DNA of 64,000 nt from NCBI GenBank assembly GCA_937864265.1, contig CALMIR010000067.1:1-64000 (forward strand). Reading direction: 5' to 3'. Of the stretch, positions 16,675-27,000 are shown piece after piece (the first letter of the stretch is position 1; each line of letters starts with the position of its first letter). The translations under genes were made by a program, and so were the position numbers. The stretch is from an uncultured Saprospirales bacterium (GTDB lineage: Bacteria > Bacteroidota > Bacteroidia > Chitinophagales > Saprospiraceae). Under the pieces are notes generated by a model that saw only the letters and a program-made list of their open reading frames with translations, was not told where the DNA came from and did not search any database.

Positions 16675-16887
16675 ATGGAACAAAACAACAACACCAACGA
16701 AGAGCAGGAATGCATTATTGAAGTGATCCCAAATGGCCCGCTGCGGGTTTATGGCAATTTGTCGGTGAAAAAGGCTGACGGAACGATCGAAAAGCGCACA
16801 AAAGCGGCATCATTTTGCCGTTGCGGTGCTTCTGCCAACAAGCCGTTTTGCGATGGAACACACAAAGGGCTGGATTTTGTGGGATGA
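16675..16887 (+). CDS. CDGSH-type iron-sulfur protein
   Basis: 70 residues with the complete CDGSH iron-sulfur signature FCRCGASANKPFCDGTH. Three Cys and one His ligate a 2Fe-2S cluster in this family. The N-terminal strands, GPLRVYGNL...DG, match bacterial single-domain CDGSH proteins. No membrane anchor is present. The gene lies 116 bp upstream of a pirin gene; an electron-transfer or redox-sensing role is known for the family only in general terms. Confidence 0.9.
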   Translation: MEQNNNTNEEQECIIEVIPNGPLRVYGNLSVKKADGTIEKRTKAASFCRCGASANKPFCDGTHKGLDFVG

Positions 16888-16899
16888 TTGATGCTTTTA

Positions 16900-16971
16900 T
16901 TTTGGATGTTGAATCTATGATAATTTGAATTTGAACATCAAGTGCCCCATTCATGCATTCAACATCCAAAA
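16900..16971. terminator. Perfect 15-bp inverted repeat, possible terminator
   Basis: TTTTGGATGTTGAAT (16900-16914) pairs perfectly with 16957-16971 across a 42-nt loop, in the gap between the CDGSH and pirin genes. The loop is long for an intrinsic terminator, and no T-run follows, so its function is open. Confidence 0.45.
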
Positions 16972-17003
16972 GCTAAATTGTAACATCTAAATTCTAACGT
17001 CTA

Positions 17004-17870
17004 ATGTCCAACAAACAAGTTATCGGCAACTGGAAAGGAGAACGCATGAACATGGGCGCTACAGTGGTCAAGCAAGCCTTGCCCACGGCTCAAGTACAGC
17101 AAATCAGCCCTTTTTTACTGCTTCATCACTTTGGCCCCACTTTTGCACCTATTGGGGGCGATCCTTTGGATGTTGGCCCACACCCGCATCGGGGCTTTGA
17201 ACCCGTGACTTTCCTGTACAGCGGGGGCATTCGGCACAAAGACAGCAGAGGCAACGAAGGCATTTTATCGGGTGGTGATGTGCAATGGATGACGGCGGGC
17301 ATGGGCATTATCCACAGTGAGCGGGCGAGTCAGACTTTTTTAGAACAAGGGGGCATCATGGAAGGGATACAGCTTTGGATCAACCTGCCCGCAAAAGATA
17401 AAATGATACAACCCACTTACCAGGATATTAAATCCGACCAAATTCCTGCTTGGCAGAGCGCGGATGGAAAAGCTTCTTTTCGTTTGGTCGCAGGTCAGTA
17501 CCAGGAATTTAAAGGCCCTGCTAAAACACATACGCCCATTTTGGCTTTGCAACTGGAATTACAAGCGGGCGCTGAAGTGAATATCGATATCCCCGATGGG
17601 TTTCAGACCATGCTGTACTGGCTTGACGGTGCGGTTGCTGACGAGGCTGGCATCGTTTATGAAGCGGAAACCCTGCTGCATTTTTCAAACGATGGCCAAA
17701 GTATTGCGCTAAAAGGAGTTCAGCAGAGCCGCGGGTTGTTATTGGCAGGAGCGCCCATCCCTGAACCACTGGCACAATGGGGGCCTTTTGTCATGAACAC
17801 TCAAACGGAGATCATGGAAGCGATGCGCGATTACCAAATGGGGAAAATGGGGATTTATATTGAAGATTAA
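17004..17870 (+). CDS. Pirin family protein
   Basis: 288 residues with the pirin N-terminal cupin signature: DVGPHPHRGFEPVTFLYSGG, then HKDS.GN.G.L.GGDVQWMTAGMGIIHSE. The metal ligands His (in HPHRG) and His/Glu (in IIHSE) are present. The second cupin half (about 165-270) follows. Pirins bind a single iron or nickel; some have quercetin 2,3-dioxygenase activity and others act as redox-responsive cofactors, and the sequence does not decide between these. Start at ATG 17004. Confidence 0.9.
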   Translation: MSNKQVIGNWKGERMNMGATVVKQALPTAQVQQISPFLLLHHFGPTFAPIGGDPLDVGPHPHRGFEPVTFLYSGGIRHKDSRGNEGILSGGDVQWMTAGMGIIHSERASQTFLEQGGIMEGIQLWINLPAKDKMIQPTYQDIKSDQIPAWQSADGKASFRLVAGQYQEFKGPAKTHTPILALQLELQAGAEVNIDIPDGFQTMLYWLDGAVADEAGIVYEAETLLHFSNDGQSIALKGVQQSRGLLLAGAPIPEPLAQWGPFVMNTQTEIMEAMRDYQMGKMGIYIED

Positions 17871-17935
17871 AGGCAGAACCCCTTTTTACACAACAATTCG
17901 CCAACTCAAAGCATTATAACATTAATGTAGCGTGC

Positions 17936-18039
17936 AAAAAATGACTTGCCAATTCATCAAAGTCCTTACCCTTGCGGAAGCACTTATAATGAACCGTTTA
18001 GCCCACTAGGGTAAGGACAAAAATGGGAAGTTAATTTTT
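17936..18039 (+). repeat. MITE-like palindromic repeat, copy 1
   Basis: A 104-bp palindromic element. The left arm begins AAAAATGACTTGCCAATT and runs to GTCCTTACCCT (17962-17972). The right arm begins AGGGTAAGGAC (18008-18018) and ends in GGGAAGTTAATTTTT. The 11-bp inner arms are perfect complements. A second, shorter copy lies in opposite orientation at 53144-53223. It sits in the 219-bp gap between the pirin gene and the next gene. Confidence 0.7.
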
Positions 18040-18089
18040 CTGCGTTATCAAGTCCATTACAACGACCAGTTAGTCATCAACATCCGCTT

Positions 18090-18386
18090 ATGTCGAAATC
18101 ATTTATGGTAGAGTTGGAGCTACCTGACCATTTTAGCGAAGAGTTCATGTCTTTGATTCCCAATCATCGCATGGTGGTTCAATCCATGTTGGCCAAAGGA
18201 ATGTTGAAATCCTATGCTTTGTCTATGGACAGGAGTCGGATTTGGGCTGTTTTCGTGGCCGATTCAGAGTTTGGGGTCTTGGACATGGTTGCCCGCATGC
18301 CGCTTGGCCCCTACCTGACCCCTTCTGTTTCCGAATTGATGTTTTTCAATTCGCCGGATATGATCCTGCATTTTTCGATGAATTGA
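18090..18386 (+). CDS. Small dimeric alpha/beta-barrel protein (muconolactone isomerase-like)
   Basis: 98 residues with the beta-alpha-beta-beta-alpha-beta pattern of the dimeric ferredoxin-like barrel family: FMVELELP, then FMSLIPNHRMVVQSMLAKG, YALSMDRSRIWAVFVA, VLDMVARMPL, and a final strand LMFF. The pattern resembles muconolactone isomerase-like and YCII-like proteins. No catalytic residue can be assigned. It is convergent with the next gene with a single base between the two stop codons. Confidence 0.6.
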   Translation: MSKSFMVELELPDHFSEEFMSLIPNHRMVVQSMLAKGMLKSYALSMDRSRIWAVFVADSEFGVLDMVARMPLGPYLTPSVSELMFFNSPDMILHFSMN

Positions 18387-18387
18387 C

Positions 18388-19809
18388 TTACTCGTATTTC
18401 ATCCTTACCAACCGCAGGCGGTTTCTCCTTTCGCTGGGTATGATTACTTCAGCACTATTGATTTGCAGGGCATCCCTAAAGCGCAGGCGCAATTGAAGGT
18501 TGGCGGTACTCAATAAGCTGTTTCGCTCAAATGCGCCGGTACCTTGCAACACATACTCACTCACCGTATTCTCGTATTTGATCTCATCATTGAATATAAA
18601 ATGCAAATTGGCCACCGTTTTGAAAAGGAAATAGGAAGAATAGGCGCCATCGTCATCCTGTGAATACTGCTTTTTATGGAGGATGGTTTGCCAGTGAGGT
18701 TCTCCGCTTGGGTGTACCGATAAAATAAATAGTTCATCGTAGTAATAGTCGATGGCAAAACGACCATCGTAAACTGAGCGGCTGCCACCGCCTATCTGTC
18801 TTTCCAACAACCGGTTGCGTTCGGCTATAATCAGCGCCCCGCCGTCGCGCCTCAGTACAATTTCCTGCACGCTGACATCTGGGATGCCGCCGTTTACCTT
18901 ATCCTCCTCTTTGCCCAAAAGGGTACTGATAAAATTTTCATCAAAGACATGGGCGGCAAAACGAAAAGACTCCGGCTTTCGGTCGGGAATACTCAGGTAA
19001 AAATAACCATCGGCGCGTCCTAAGTTTTTCTCTGAATACAATCCGGCTCCGATCAAGTTTTGATTGCGGTTGTCAAAATCAAACACAACATCGTAGGTCA
19101 GCCGATCAATCATCGGCACCTCGTACCTCAGCAATTCGTCGTTTTTGCCAAAATAAGTGATGATTTCGAATCGATGCTTATCCCGTTTATGTCGCAAGTT
19201 GTCTCGTTCTAATACCAGGTGCATATCGCCGTTGTTGTCGATCAATATCTGGCGAAAGTCCTGGTAATAGCTAAAATCCTGGGGTATGATGGCTTTTTCC
19301 CAAAGCAGCTTCATGTTTTGCACATCAAAAGAAAGGGCGTTGATCTGTTCTGACCTTTCCAAATGAAAAAGGAGTACCTTGGTTCGATCCTCAGAACGCA
19401 GCAATTCAAAATTGGGGGTATAAAACAAATAGCCCATGTCTTTTAGCGTGACCGAATCGATCAAATTGGCTCCGGCGTTGTATTTATGGGCTTTAATAAG
19501 GGTTTTGGATTTGTAGCGGAAATAATAAAAAAGGACAAATTCAGATTTATCCGCAAACAAACCGATCACTTTGGGTTGCCTTTTGTCTAATTCCAGTTCT
19601 TTTTCCCATTTTTGCCGCATATTCTGGTCAAAAGCCGTGACTTTAAAACTAGTTGCCTGATCCCTAAAAAGCAATACTTGCCCCTCCAGATCGCCGACCA
19701 CTTCATAAGAAACATCACTGCGCAGGTTCAATGGTTCGGAAATGGTAATGCTTTGGGCGCAGACAAACGAAGAATAAAGAATGACAATCAGCAACAATAA
19801 ATATTTCAT
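18388..19809 (-). CDS. Secreted protein of unknown function
   Basis: 473 residues with a signal peptide (MKYLLLLIVILYSSFVCA, then QS). I do not recognise the family. The sequence alternates short strands with 'F....N..LIGAGLYSEKNLG'-type turns and aromatic-rich repeats (LFYYFRYKSKTLIKAHKY, MHLVLERDNLRHKRDKHRFE), suggesting a beta-propeller or similar beta structure without a clear motif. It is probably periplasmic or outer-membrane-bound. It is divergent from the alpha/beta hydrolase gene. Confidence 0.6.
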   Translation of the reverse strand: MKYLLLLIVILYSSFVCAQSITISEPLNLRSDVSYEVVGDLEGQVLLFRDQATSFKVTAFDQNMRQKWEKELELDKRQPKVIGLFADKSEFVLFYYFRYKSKTLIKAHKYNAGANLIDSVTLKDMGYLFYTPNFELLRSEDRTKVLLFHLERSEQINALSFDVQNMKLLWEKAIIPQDFSYYQDFRQILIDNNGDMHLVLERDNLRHKRDKHRFEIITYFGKNDELLRYEVPMIDRLTYDVVFDFDNRNQNLIGAGLYSEKNLGRADGYFYLSIPDRKPESFRFAAHVFDENFISTLLGKEEDKVNGGIPDVSVQEIVLRRDGGALIIAERNRLLERQIGGGSRSVYDGRFAIDYYYDELFILSVHPSGEPHWQTILHKKQYSQDDDGAYSSYFLFKTVANLHFIFNDEIKYENTVSEYVLQGTGAFERNSLLSTANLQLRLRFRDALQINSAEVIIPSERRNRLRLVRMKYE

Positions 19810-19901
19810 GTATCCGTATTTTTGCTTGTATTTTGGCGGTAGAAGTTACCAACTTTAAAAGTAGTGAAAAACTCCTATAAACCCCAAATCACTTAGTGAG
19901 T

Positions 19902-20717
19902 ATGGCATTTTTGTATATAAACAGTAACAGTAAAAGAGTGATCTTGCTTTCATTTGTCTTGCTTTTCCTGCTGCTTTTGTCGGTTTTCTACCTATTTCAA
20001 AACCGGTTTATTTATCAAACCAGCCGCCTGGAAAAGAATTACCGATTTGATTTTAAAGCACCATTTGAGGAAGTTTGGCTGAAAACCAGCGATGGCGAAA
20101 ATATCCAGGGCTTGTTTTTTCCTGCTTCGGAAGAAAAAGGCGTTGTCCTGTACCTACATGGTAATCGGGGACACTTGCAGCGTTGGGGAGCCATCCACGA
20201 TGATTTTTTAAAAAACCAATACAGCCTTTTTGTAATCGATTATAGGGGTTATGGGAAAAGTTCGGGCAAGCCAACTGAGCAGGGCTTATATCAGGATGCC
20301 CTGAGTGCGTATCAATGGCTGGAAAAACAGTATGCGCCTGAAAATATCGCCATCTATGGCCGATCGCTGGGCAGCGGGGTAGCGGCTTGGCTCGCTGCAG
20401 AAGCGCCACAATCGAAAATGCTCCTGCTAGAAACGCCCTATGACCGCCTTCCTAATGTCATAAGCTATCGTTATTCGCCCTTATTGAGGCCCTTGATTCG
20501 ATCCACTTTTCCAAGCGATACCTATTTGGAAAAGGTCGAATGCCCCGTCTATATTTTTGCGGCAACTGAAGACCAGATTGTGCCCTTTTTTCTAGCAGAA
20601 CGACTAGCTACAAGACATTTGGCGGAAGACCATTTTTTTGCCATCGAAGGGGCGCATCACAAGAACATCCGGGAGTTTAAGGAATACCATTTTTGGCTAG
20701 GGGAAGTGTTAAAATGA
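19902..20717 (+). CDS. Alpha/beta hydrolase with N-terminal membrane anchor
   Basis: 271 residues from ATG 19902 (a GTG six bases upstream is possible). One N-terminal transmembrane segment (VILLSFVLLFLLLLSVFYLF) is followed by a hydrolase core: oxyanion turn YLHGNRG, nucleophile elbow GRSLGSG, Asp in AATEDQIVP and His in EGAHHKN, forming a full Ser-Asp-His triad. The family (BEM46/ABHD13-like, 'serine aminopeptidase S33') is anchored at the inner membrane; the substrate is unknown. The gap 20718-21050 downstream holds no gene and presumably carries the promoter of the giant adhesin. Confidence 0.85.
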   Translation: MAFLYINSNSKRVILLSFVLLFLLLLSVFYLFQNRFIYQTSRLEKNYRFDFKAPFEEVWLKTSDGENIQGLFFPASEEKGVVLYLHGNRGHLQRWGAIHDDFLKNQYSLFVIDYRGYGKSSGKPTEQGLYQDALSAYQWLEKQYAPENIAIYGRSLGSGVAAWLAAEAPQSKMLLLETPYDRLPNVISYRYSPLLRPLIRSTFPSDTYLEKVECPVYIFAATEDQIVPFFLAERLATRHLAEDHFFAIEGAHHKNIREFKEYHFWLGEVLK

Positions 20718-21050
20718 AGGTTAAAAACGCAATAAAACAACGTTATGTCAGGTATATTGCCATTAAAAATTTAGCACAATAGTATAAGATTAGCTGCTCG
20801 ATTAAAAATTCTGAAAAAGTTGTAACTTGCAGCCCATAAAGCCCACACAATATTTGGTGAGAACAGATTCCGGCCTTTAGATGCAAATACTAGAGAAGGC
20901 GTCCCATTCCTTATGAAAGCAAGCTATTTATTCAAACAATAATTTTCTTGGTTCATTCTACCCGCTCATTTTTGATGAAATTGAACACCCCTAACACCAC
21001 CACAAGCTGATATTCCATTTTTTGTTTCAAAAAAAAACAAACTGCGTACT

Positions 21051-24000
21051 ATGAACGTAAGATTTACGCTCTTAATCTTGTGCCTGGCATGCTATAGCAA
21101 CTTGTTGGCGCAACCTGCCAATGACGAATGTACGGGCGCACAAACTTTAAACCTAGGTACACCGTCGCCTTGTCCGCTATCTTTTCCCGTGACCAATACT
21201 TTCATGAGCAACAACATCAATGCGACCTCAACGGTGCCCTATCCGCAGTTTACGGGCTGTAATCCCGGGGGATCTACTACAGGGCCTGCTGCCGAAGTTT
21301 GGTACACTTTTACAGCTACCTCCAACCAAATTAGCATCACGGTGAGCGGAGGCTTGGCCGTACCCAATATTGTATTATTTACCGGGCCTAACTGCTTTGC
21401 ACTCAATCCCGAGGTCTGCGCCAGAGGTACAGGTAATACGGTGACGCTAACGGCCAGCGTAACAGCAGGAACAACTTATTACATGCTCATATCCGGAGGA
21501 GATGTGACGGATCAGGGCAATTTCACCATTTCGATACAAAGCTCCAGGGATTGTTCACCTTGTGTGACGGGTGATGCTTTAGTGCCCATGCCACCGCCAC
21601 AAAATGGAACTTATGCCTCCAACCAGGTCGTCAATTTTTGCTATACGATGCTGAATTGGGACGTTACGGGTACCGTGGAGTGGTTTCATGCCATACAAGT
21701 ACAATTGGGGCCAGGCTGGGATGCTTCTACGCTGACACCGACTATGGCGCCACCTTCTTGCGATGGCACTGGAATCTGGCTATGGTTCGACAGTTGGACC
21801 AGTTGCGCAACCGGGCAGACCTGGGGACCCGGTTATGCCTATGAGTCCGGGGCAGGCATTGGTTGCGGAGGCAGTCCTATAGACGGGGATCCTGGTAACA
21901 ACTGGGGAGATGGTAACGGTACCTGTGCGGCGATAGGATCGACTGCTCCCCCAAAAACCTTTTGTTTTTCTGTTCAGGTAGCCGATTGTTTATCGGGTGG
22001 TAATTTCAACGGAAATGACCTCAGTGTAACCATCTTTCCGCTTTCCGACGGCCAGTCGGGATCTTGGACGCAAGTGGGCTGTAACTCTGGTACTTCCTAT
22101 AATTTCCTAGCTTCTGCCATCTGTTGTGATGACCTTGATCCTGTGGTGACAGATTTTGAGCTATCCTCTTGCGCCGCTTCTTGCGACGGCAGCATTACCT
22201 TTATTGGAGGTGGTGATTCTCAGCCGGGGGACTCTTGGACTTACCTGGTTTTTGATCAATTCAATAATGTTGTAGGCAATTTCAATATCCCTTCTTCCGA
22301 TTATCAAACACTGACCGGGCTTTGCCCAGGCTCGTATTCCATACAAGCTGTAAATGCCATTTCGGGCTGTACCCGTTCAGAAACATTTAATCTGGGCGTT
22401 GAGCCGCCCTTTTTTGCAATAGCCAACTACACACCTGTTTGTCCTGGTGAACCCTTGCAGGTTTTTGGCAGTGCAGACCTCAGCGGAGATACAGAAATAT
22501 ATACCTGGACAGGCCCTGGAGGCATTACCGTACAAGGCCAGGACGCCATTCTGCCTTTTACAGGCATTTGGACATTGAATGTAACAGTGGACGGCTGCCC
22601 GGCAACCCCAGATATGGTTGATGTGCAGTACGTGCAAACCAATACTTCAGCACTGGCCAATCCCGATGAGGTATGTGCCGGCGATCCTATTAATTTACAA
22701 GCCTCCGGAGGGGTATTTTATGATTGGGGCGCAGAAGGAATCGGCGCTTCTATAACTACTTTCGCTCCTAACGTGGCCTCTCCGCAAACCATCACTTATT
22801 CCGTCACCATTTCTACCGCACAAGGCTGCGATGTCGTGGAAGAAGTCATGGTTTTGGTCAATCCCTTGCCAGAAGCCGAAATCATCGGTCCAACAGATGC
22901 TTGCCAGGATGAAACAGTCATTTTGACGGCAGTAGGCGGCGTAGATTTTGAATGGAGTACAAGTGGGGATGATTTCATTGAGGCCGTTACGTTGACCGCA
23001 GCGGACGCGCCTATTGCGTCCTATTCTGTTACCGTTACCGACTTAAATGGTTGTATGGATGATGCGCAATGGAGCATTTTGGTCAACCCGCCACCCGCAG
23101 CGATGGCAAGCGCCAATCCGGAAACGGTCTGTGCCGGTCAATCTACCCAGCTTACTGCAACAGGTGGCCTGTTTTATGACTGGAGTACCAGCCAAACAGG
23201 GGCTACGATCACCATAACACCTGCGGCTTCGGATATTATCGAAGTTACCGTCACTGACGCCAACGAATGTCGAGCAGTAGCCGAAGTGGCCGTATTTGTT
23301 GACCAGCCCATAGCAGCGCCTGTGGTGCAATGCGGTACTGTTACGCCCAGTTCTGTGCAATTTACCTGGGGGGCTGTAACAGGGGCTACTGCTTATCAGG
23401 TTGTAGTCACTACAAGCCAAGGCGGTACGCTAAGCGGTACGACCTATACGGTAAATGGATTAAGCCCTGGAGAGTTGGTTACGATCCAGGTTACGGCGGT
23501 TGGAACCAATAGCTGTCCCAATCCGACGACTACGTTCAGTTGCAATGCTTTATCCTGCCCTCCGGTGACGGTTACGATCAACACGGTTGCGCCGATATGC
23601 CTCACTGCGGGCAGTCCCGTAGTCAATCTAACCGCCAATATCGCGGGGAATACAATGGCTGGAACGACCACTTGGAGTGGCACAGGTATCACCAATACGG
23701 CTACAGGTACATTCGATCCTAATGTAGCAGGCGTAGGTGCGCATACCGTTACGGCTACTTACACGGAAGGGCTGTGCACCTATACCGATGATCTAGTCAT
23801 CCAGGTATTCCAAACACCAACAGCCAACTTTAGCATCAATGATACCGATATTTGTGAAACGGAATCTGTGACAGTTACTTATACAGGCAACGCCAGTGCA
23901 GGTGCCAATTTTAACTGGAATTTCGGAGGCGGCACGGCTGTACCTGGCACAGGCATCGGCCCACACACGGTAACCTGGACTACTGGGGGTAGTAAAACCA

Positions 24001-27000
24001 TTACCTTAACAGTAAGCGAAAATGGCTGTTCTTCCACCACTGCCAGCCAAATGGTTCAGGTTCAGGATGAATTAGCATCGCCTGTGATCAGTTGTGGCAC
24101 AGCAACGACCTCATCCGTTACCTTCAACTGGGCGAGCATTACAGGAGCCACAGGTTATACGGTGAATGTATTGACCGGGCAAAGTGGCACCCAAGCTGGA
24201 AATAGCTACACCGTGACCGGGCTTATGCCAGGAGAATTGGTGACCATCCAGGTGACCGCACTCAATTCAGGCCCATGCGGTCCATCTAATGCTACATTTA
24301 GTTGCAATGCGGCCAATTGCCCGGTATTCCAAATCACAATTCCTGATTTTACAGTTGGAAATAACATCTGTCTGGTACCTACTTCGCCCAATGTTACCCT
24401 TACAGCAAGCGTCACAGGTGGCGCAGGCGGTGGCACAGGCGTATGGAGTGGCCCAGGCATCATCAATGCCAGCGCAGGCACTTTCAGTCCGGTCGCTGCT
24501 GGTTTGGGCACTCATACCATAACGTTTACCTATTCAGAAGGGGCTTGCTCGGCGTCTGCTACTACCACCATCAATGTTTTGCTGACGCCCATAGCTAGTT
24601 TTTCTGTGGAAAGCCCCATTTGTATCACGGAAAGCAGCACCCTAGTCTATACAGGCAATGCCAGCCCTGCAGCTTTTTATTCCTGGGATTTTGGTGGTGG
24701 TACGGCTGTGCCTGGCGGCAATGGTCCTGGCCCACAAGAAGTTAACTGGCCCACGGCTGGCACGAAGACATTGGTGTTAAACGTTACGCAAGGCAACTGC
24801 GCATCAGAAGAATTTATCCAAACTGTGGTAGTAGAACCAGAGTTGGCGGCGCCCAGTATCAGTTGTAACACAACGACTTCTAGTGTAGAATTTACTTGGC
24901 CAAATGTAACAGGGGCCAGTTCTTACAACGTTACAGTTTTGAGCGGCCCGAGTGGCATTCAGAGTGGCAATAGTTATTTGGTTACAGGCCTTAATCCAGG
25001 CACTTCTGTAGAAATTCAGGTGGAAGCGGTGGGCACAGGCGCCTGCGGCAGTAGTTTCGCAACAGCTATTTGTACCGCCGATGATTGTCCTAATGTCACC
25101 ATCACAATTGACCCTATAGACCCTATCTGCTTGGATGGTGCAGCAGCTGTTATCGATCTGGAAGCCACCGTTAGTGGATCAATGGGTACAGGAAGTGAAA
25201 ACTGGTCTGGAACGGGCATCATCAACATGGCAACGGGATTATTTGATCCCATTATAGCTGGTGCAGGTTTCCACACCATTACTTTCAGTTATGAGGAAAA
25301 CAACTGTAGTTACGACAGCAGCATCGATATCGTAGTAAACCCACAGCCCAACGCCACTATCACAGTGGATAGCCCAATTTGTATTACCCAAACGAGTACG
25401 GTGACCTATACGGGTGGAGCTAGTCCGGCAGCCATGTATTCCTGGAATTTTGACGGCGGCATTGGCAATCCCGGAGCAGGAGTCGGGCCGCATGAAATAA
25501 GCTGGCCAAGCGTGGGGGGCAAAACCATTACGCTGACGGTTACCGAAGCCAACTGTACGTCAGAACCTTTTAGCCAATCAGTTACGGTAGAATCTGAACT
25601 GATAGAACCGGATATTACTTGTACTACCACAACTTCAACAGTGGAATTTAGCTGGGCAGATGTGCCTGGTGCAATTTCGTACAACGTCACCGTATTGAGT
25701 GGCCCTGCTGGTGTACTAAGTGGCAATAGCTACTTGGTCAGCGGCTTAAATCCGGGCGACATGGTCGAAATTCAAGTAGAAGCGGTTGGTACAGGCCCTT
25801 GTGGCAGCAGTTTTGCGACAGCTAACTGCGTGGCACAGGATTGCCCGACCGTCAATATTGATATTGATAATGTTGTGCCGATTTGTTTGAATGCGGCGGC
25901 TGCAGTAATCGATTTGGAAGCTGCACTAACAGGCGCAAGCGGTGCGGGAAGCGAAACCTGGTCGGGCAACGGCATAACGAATGCGTCGATGGGCTTATTC
26001 GATCCCAACGCAGCAGGCCCGGGTACGCATACGATCAATTATACCTATCAAGAAGGCAACTGTACCTACAACAGCAGTATCACAATTGTGGTCAACCCGC
26101 AGCCCACGGCTGATTTTACCGTGGACAGCCCAATTTGTATCACCGAAAGCAGTACTGTCACCTTTACAGGAAATGCTGGTGGCACTGCTAGTTATAGCTG
26201 GACTTTTGATGGCGGCACGGCAATGCCTGGAGTTGGAGTTGGCCCCCACGAAGTGAGCTGGAGCAGTACAGGTACGAAAAATATTACCTTAGTCGTCACA
26301 GAGAACAACTGTGCATCTGAAATAGTCACCCAATCGGTGCTGGTAGAAGCCGAACTGGCTGATCCGATGATCAATTGCAATACGACCACCTCTACAGTGG
26401 AGTTTGTTTGGATGGATGTGCCGGGCGCTGTTTCCTACAACGTTGTCGTGCTCAGCGGCGCAACGGGAACACTAAATGGCAACAGCTATTTGGTCAGCGG
26501 TTTGACGCCGGGCGATATGGTGGAGATAGAAGTGGAAGCCGTTGGCACAGGAGCTTGCGGCAGTAGTTTTGCGACAGCAATTTGTACGGCTCAAGACTGC
26601 CCGGCAATCACGATTGATATTGCTCCGGTAAATCCGATTTGCCTGGATAATACGGCTGCAGTAGTCGATTTGGAAGCTGTGCTGACAGGCGCAAGCGGTG
26701 CGGGAAGCGAAACCTGGTCGGGCAACGGCATAACGAATGCGTCGATGGGCTTATTCGATCCCAACGCAGCAGGCCCGGGTACGCATACGATCAATTATAC
26801 CTATCAAGAAGGCAACTGTACCTACAACAGCAGTATCACAATTGTGGTCAACCCGCAGCCCACGGCTGATTTTACCGTGGACAGCCCAATTTGTATCACC
26901 GAAAGCAGTACTGTCACCTTTACAGGAAATGCTGGTGGCACTGCTAGTTATAGCTGGACTTTTGATGGCGGCACGGCAATGCCTGGAGTTGGAGTTGGCC

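Noticed and set aside
16527..16721. A 64-codon plus-strand open frame before the CDGSH gene
   Set aside because: It overlaps the start of the well-supported CDGSH gene, has no recognisable motif and a charged, low-complexity make-up.
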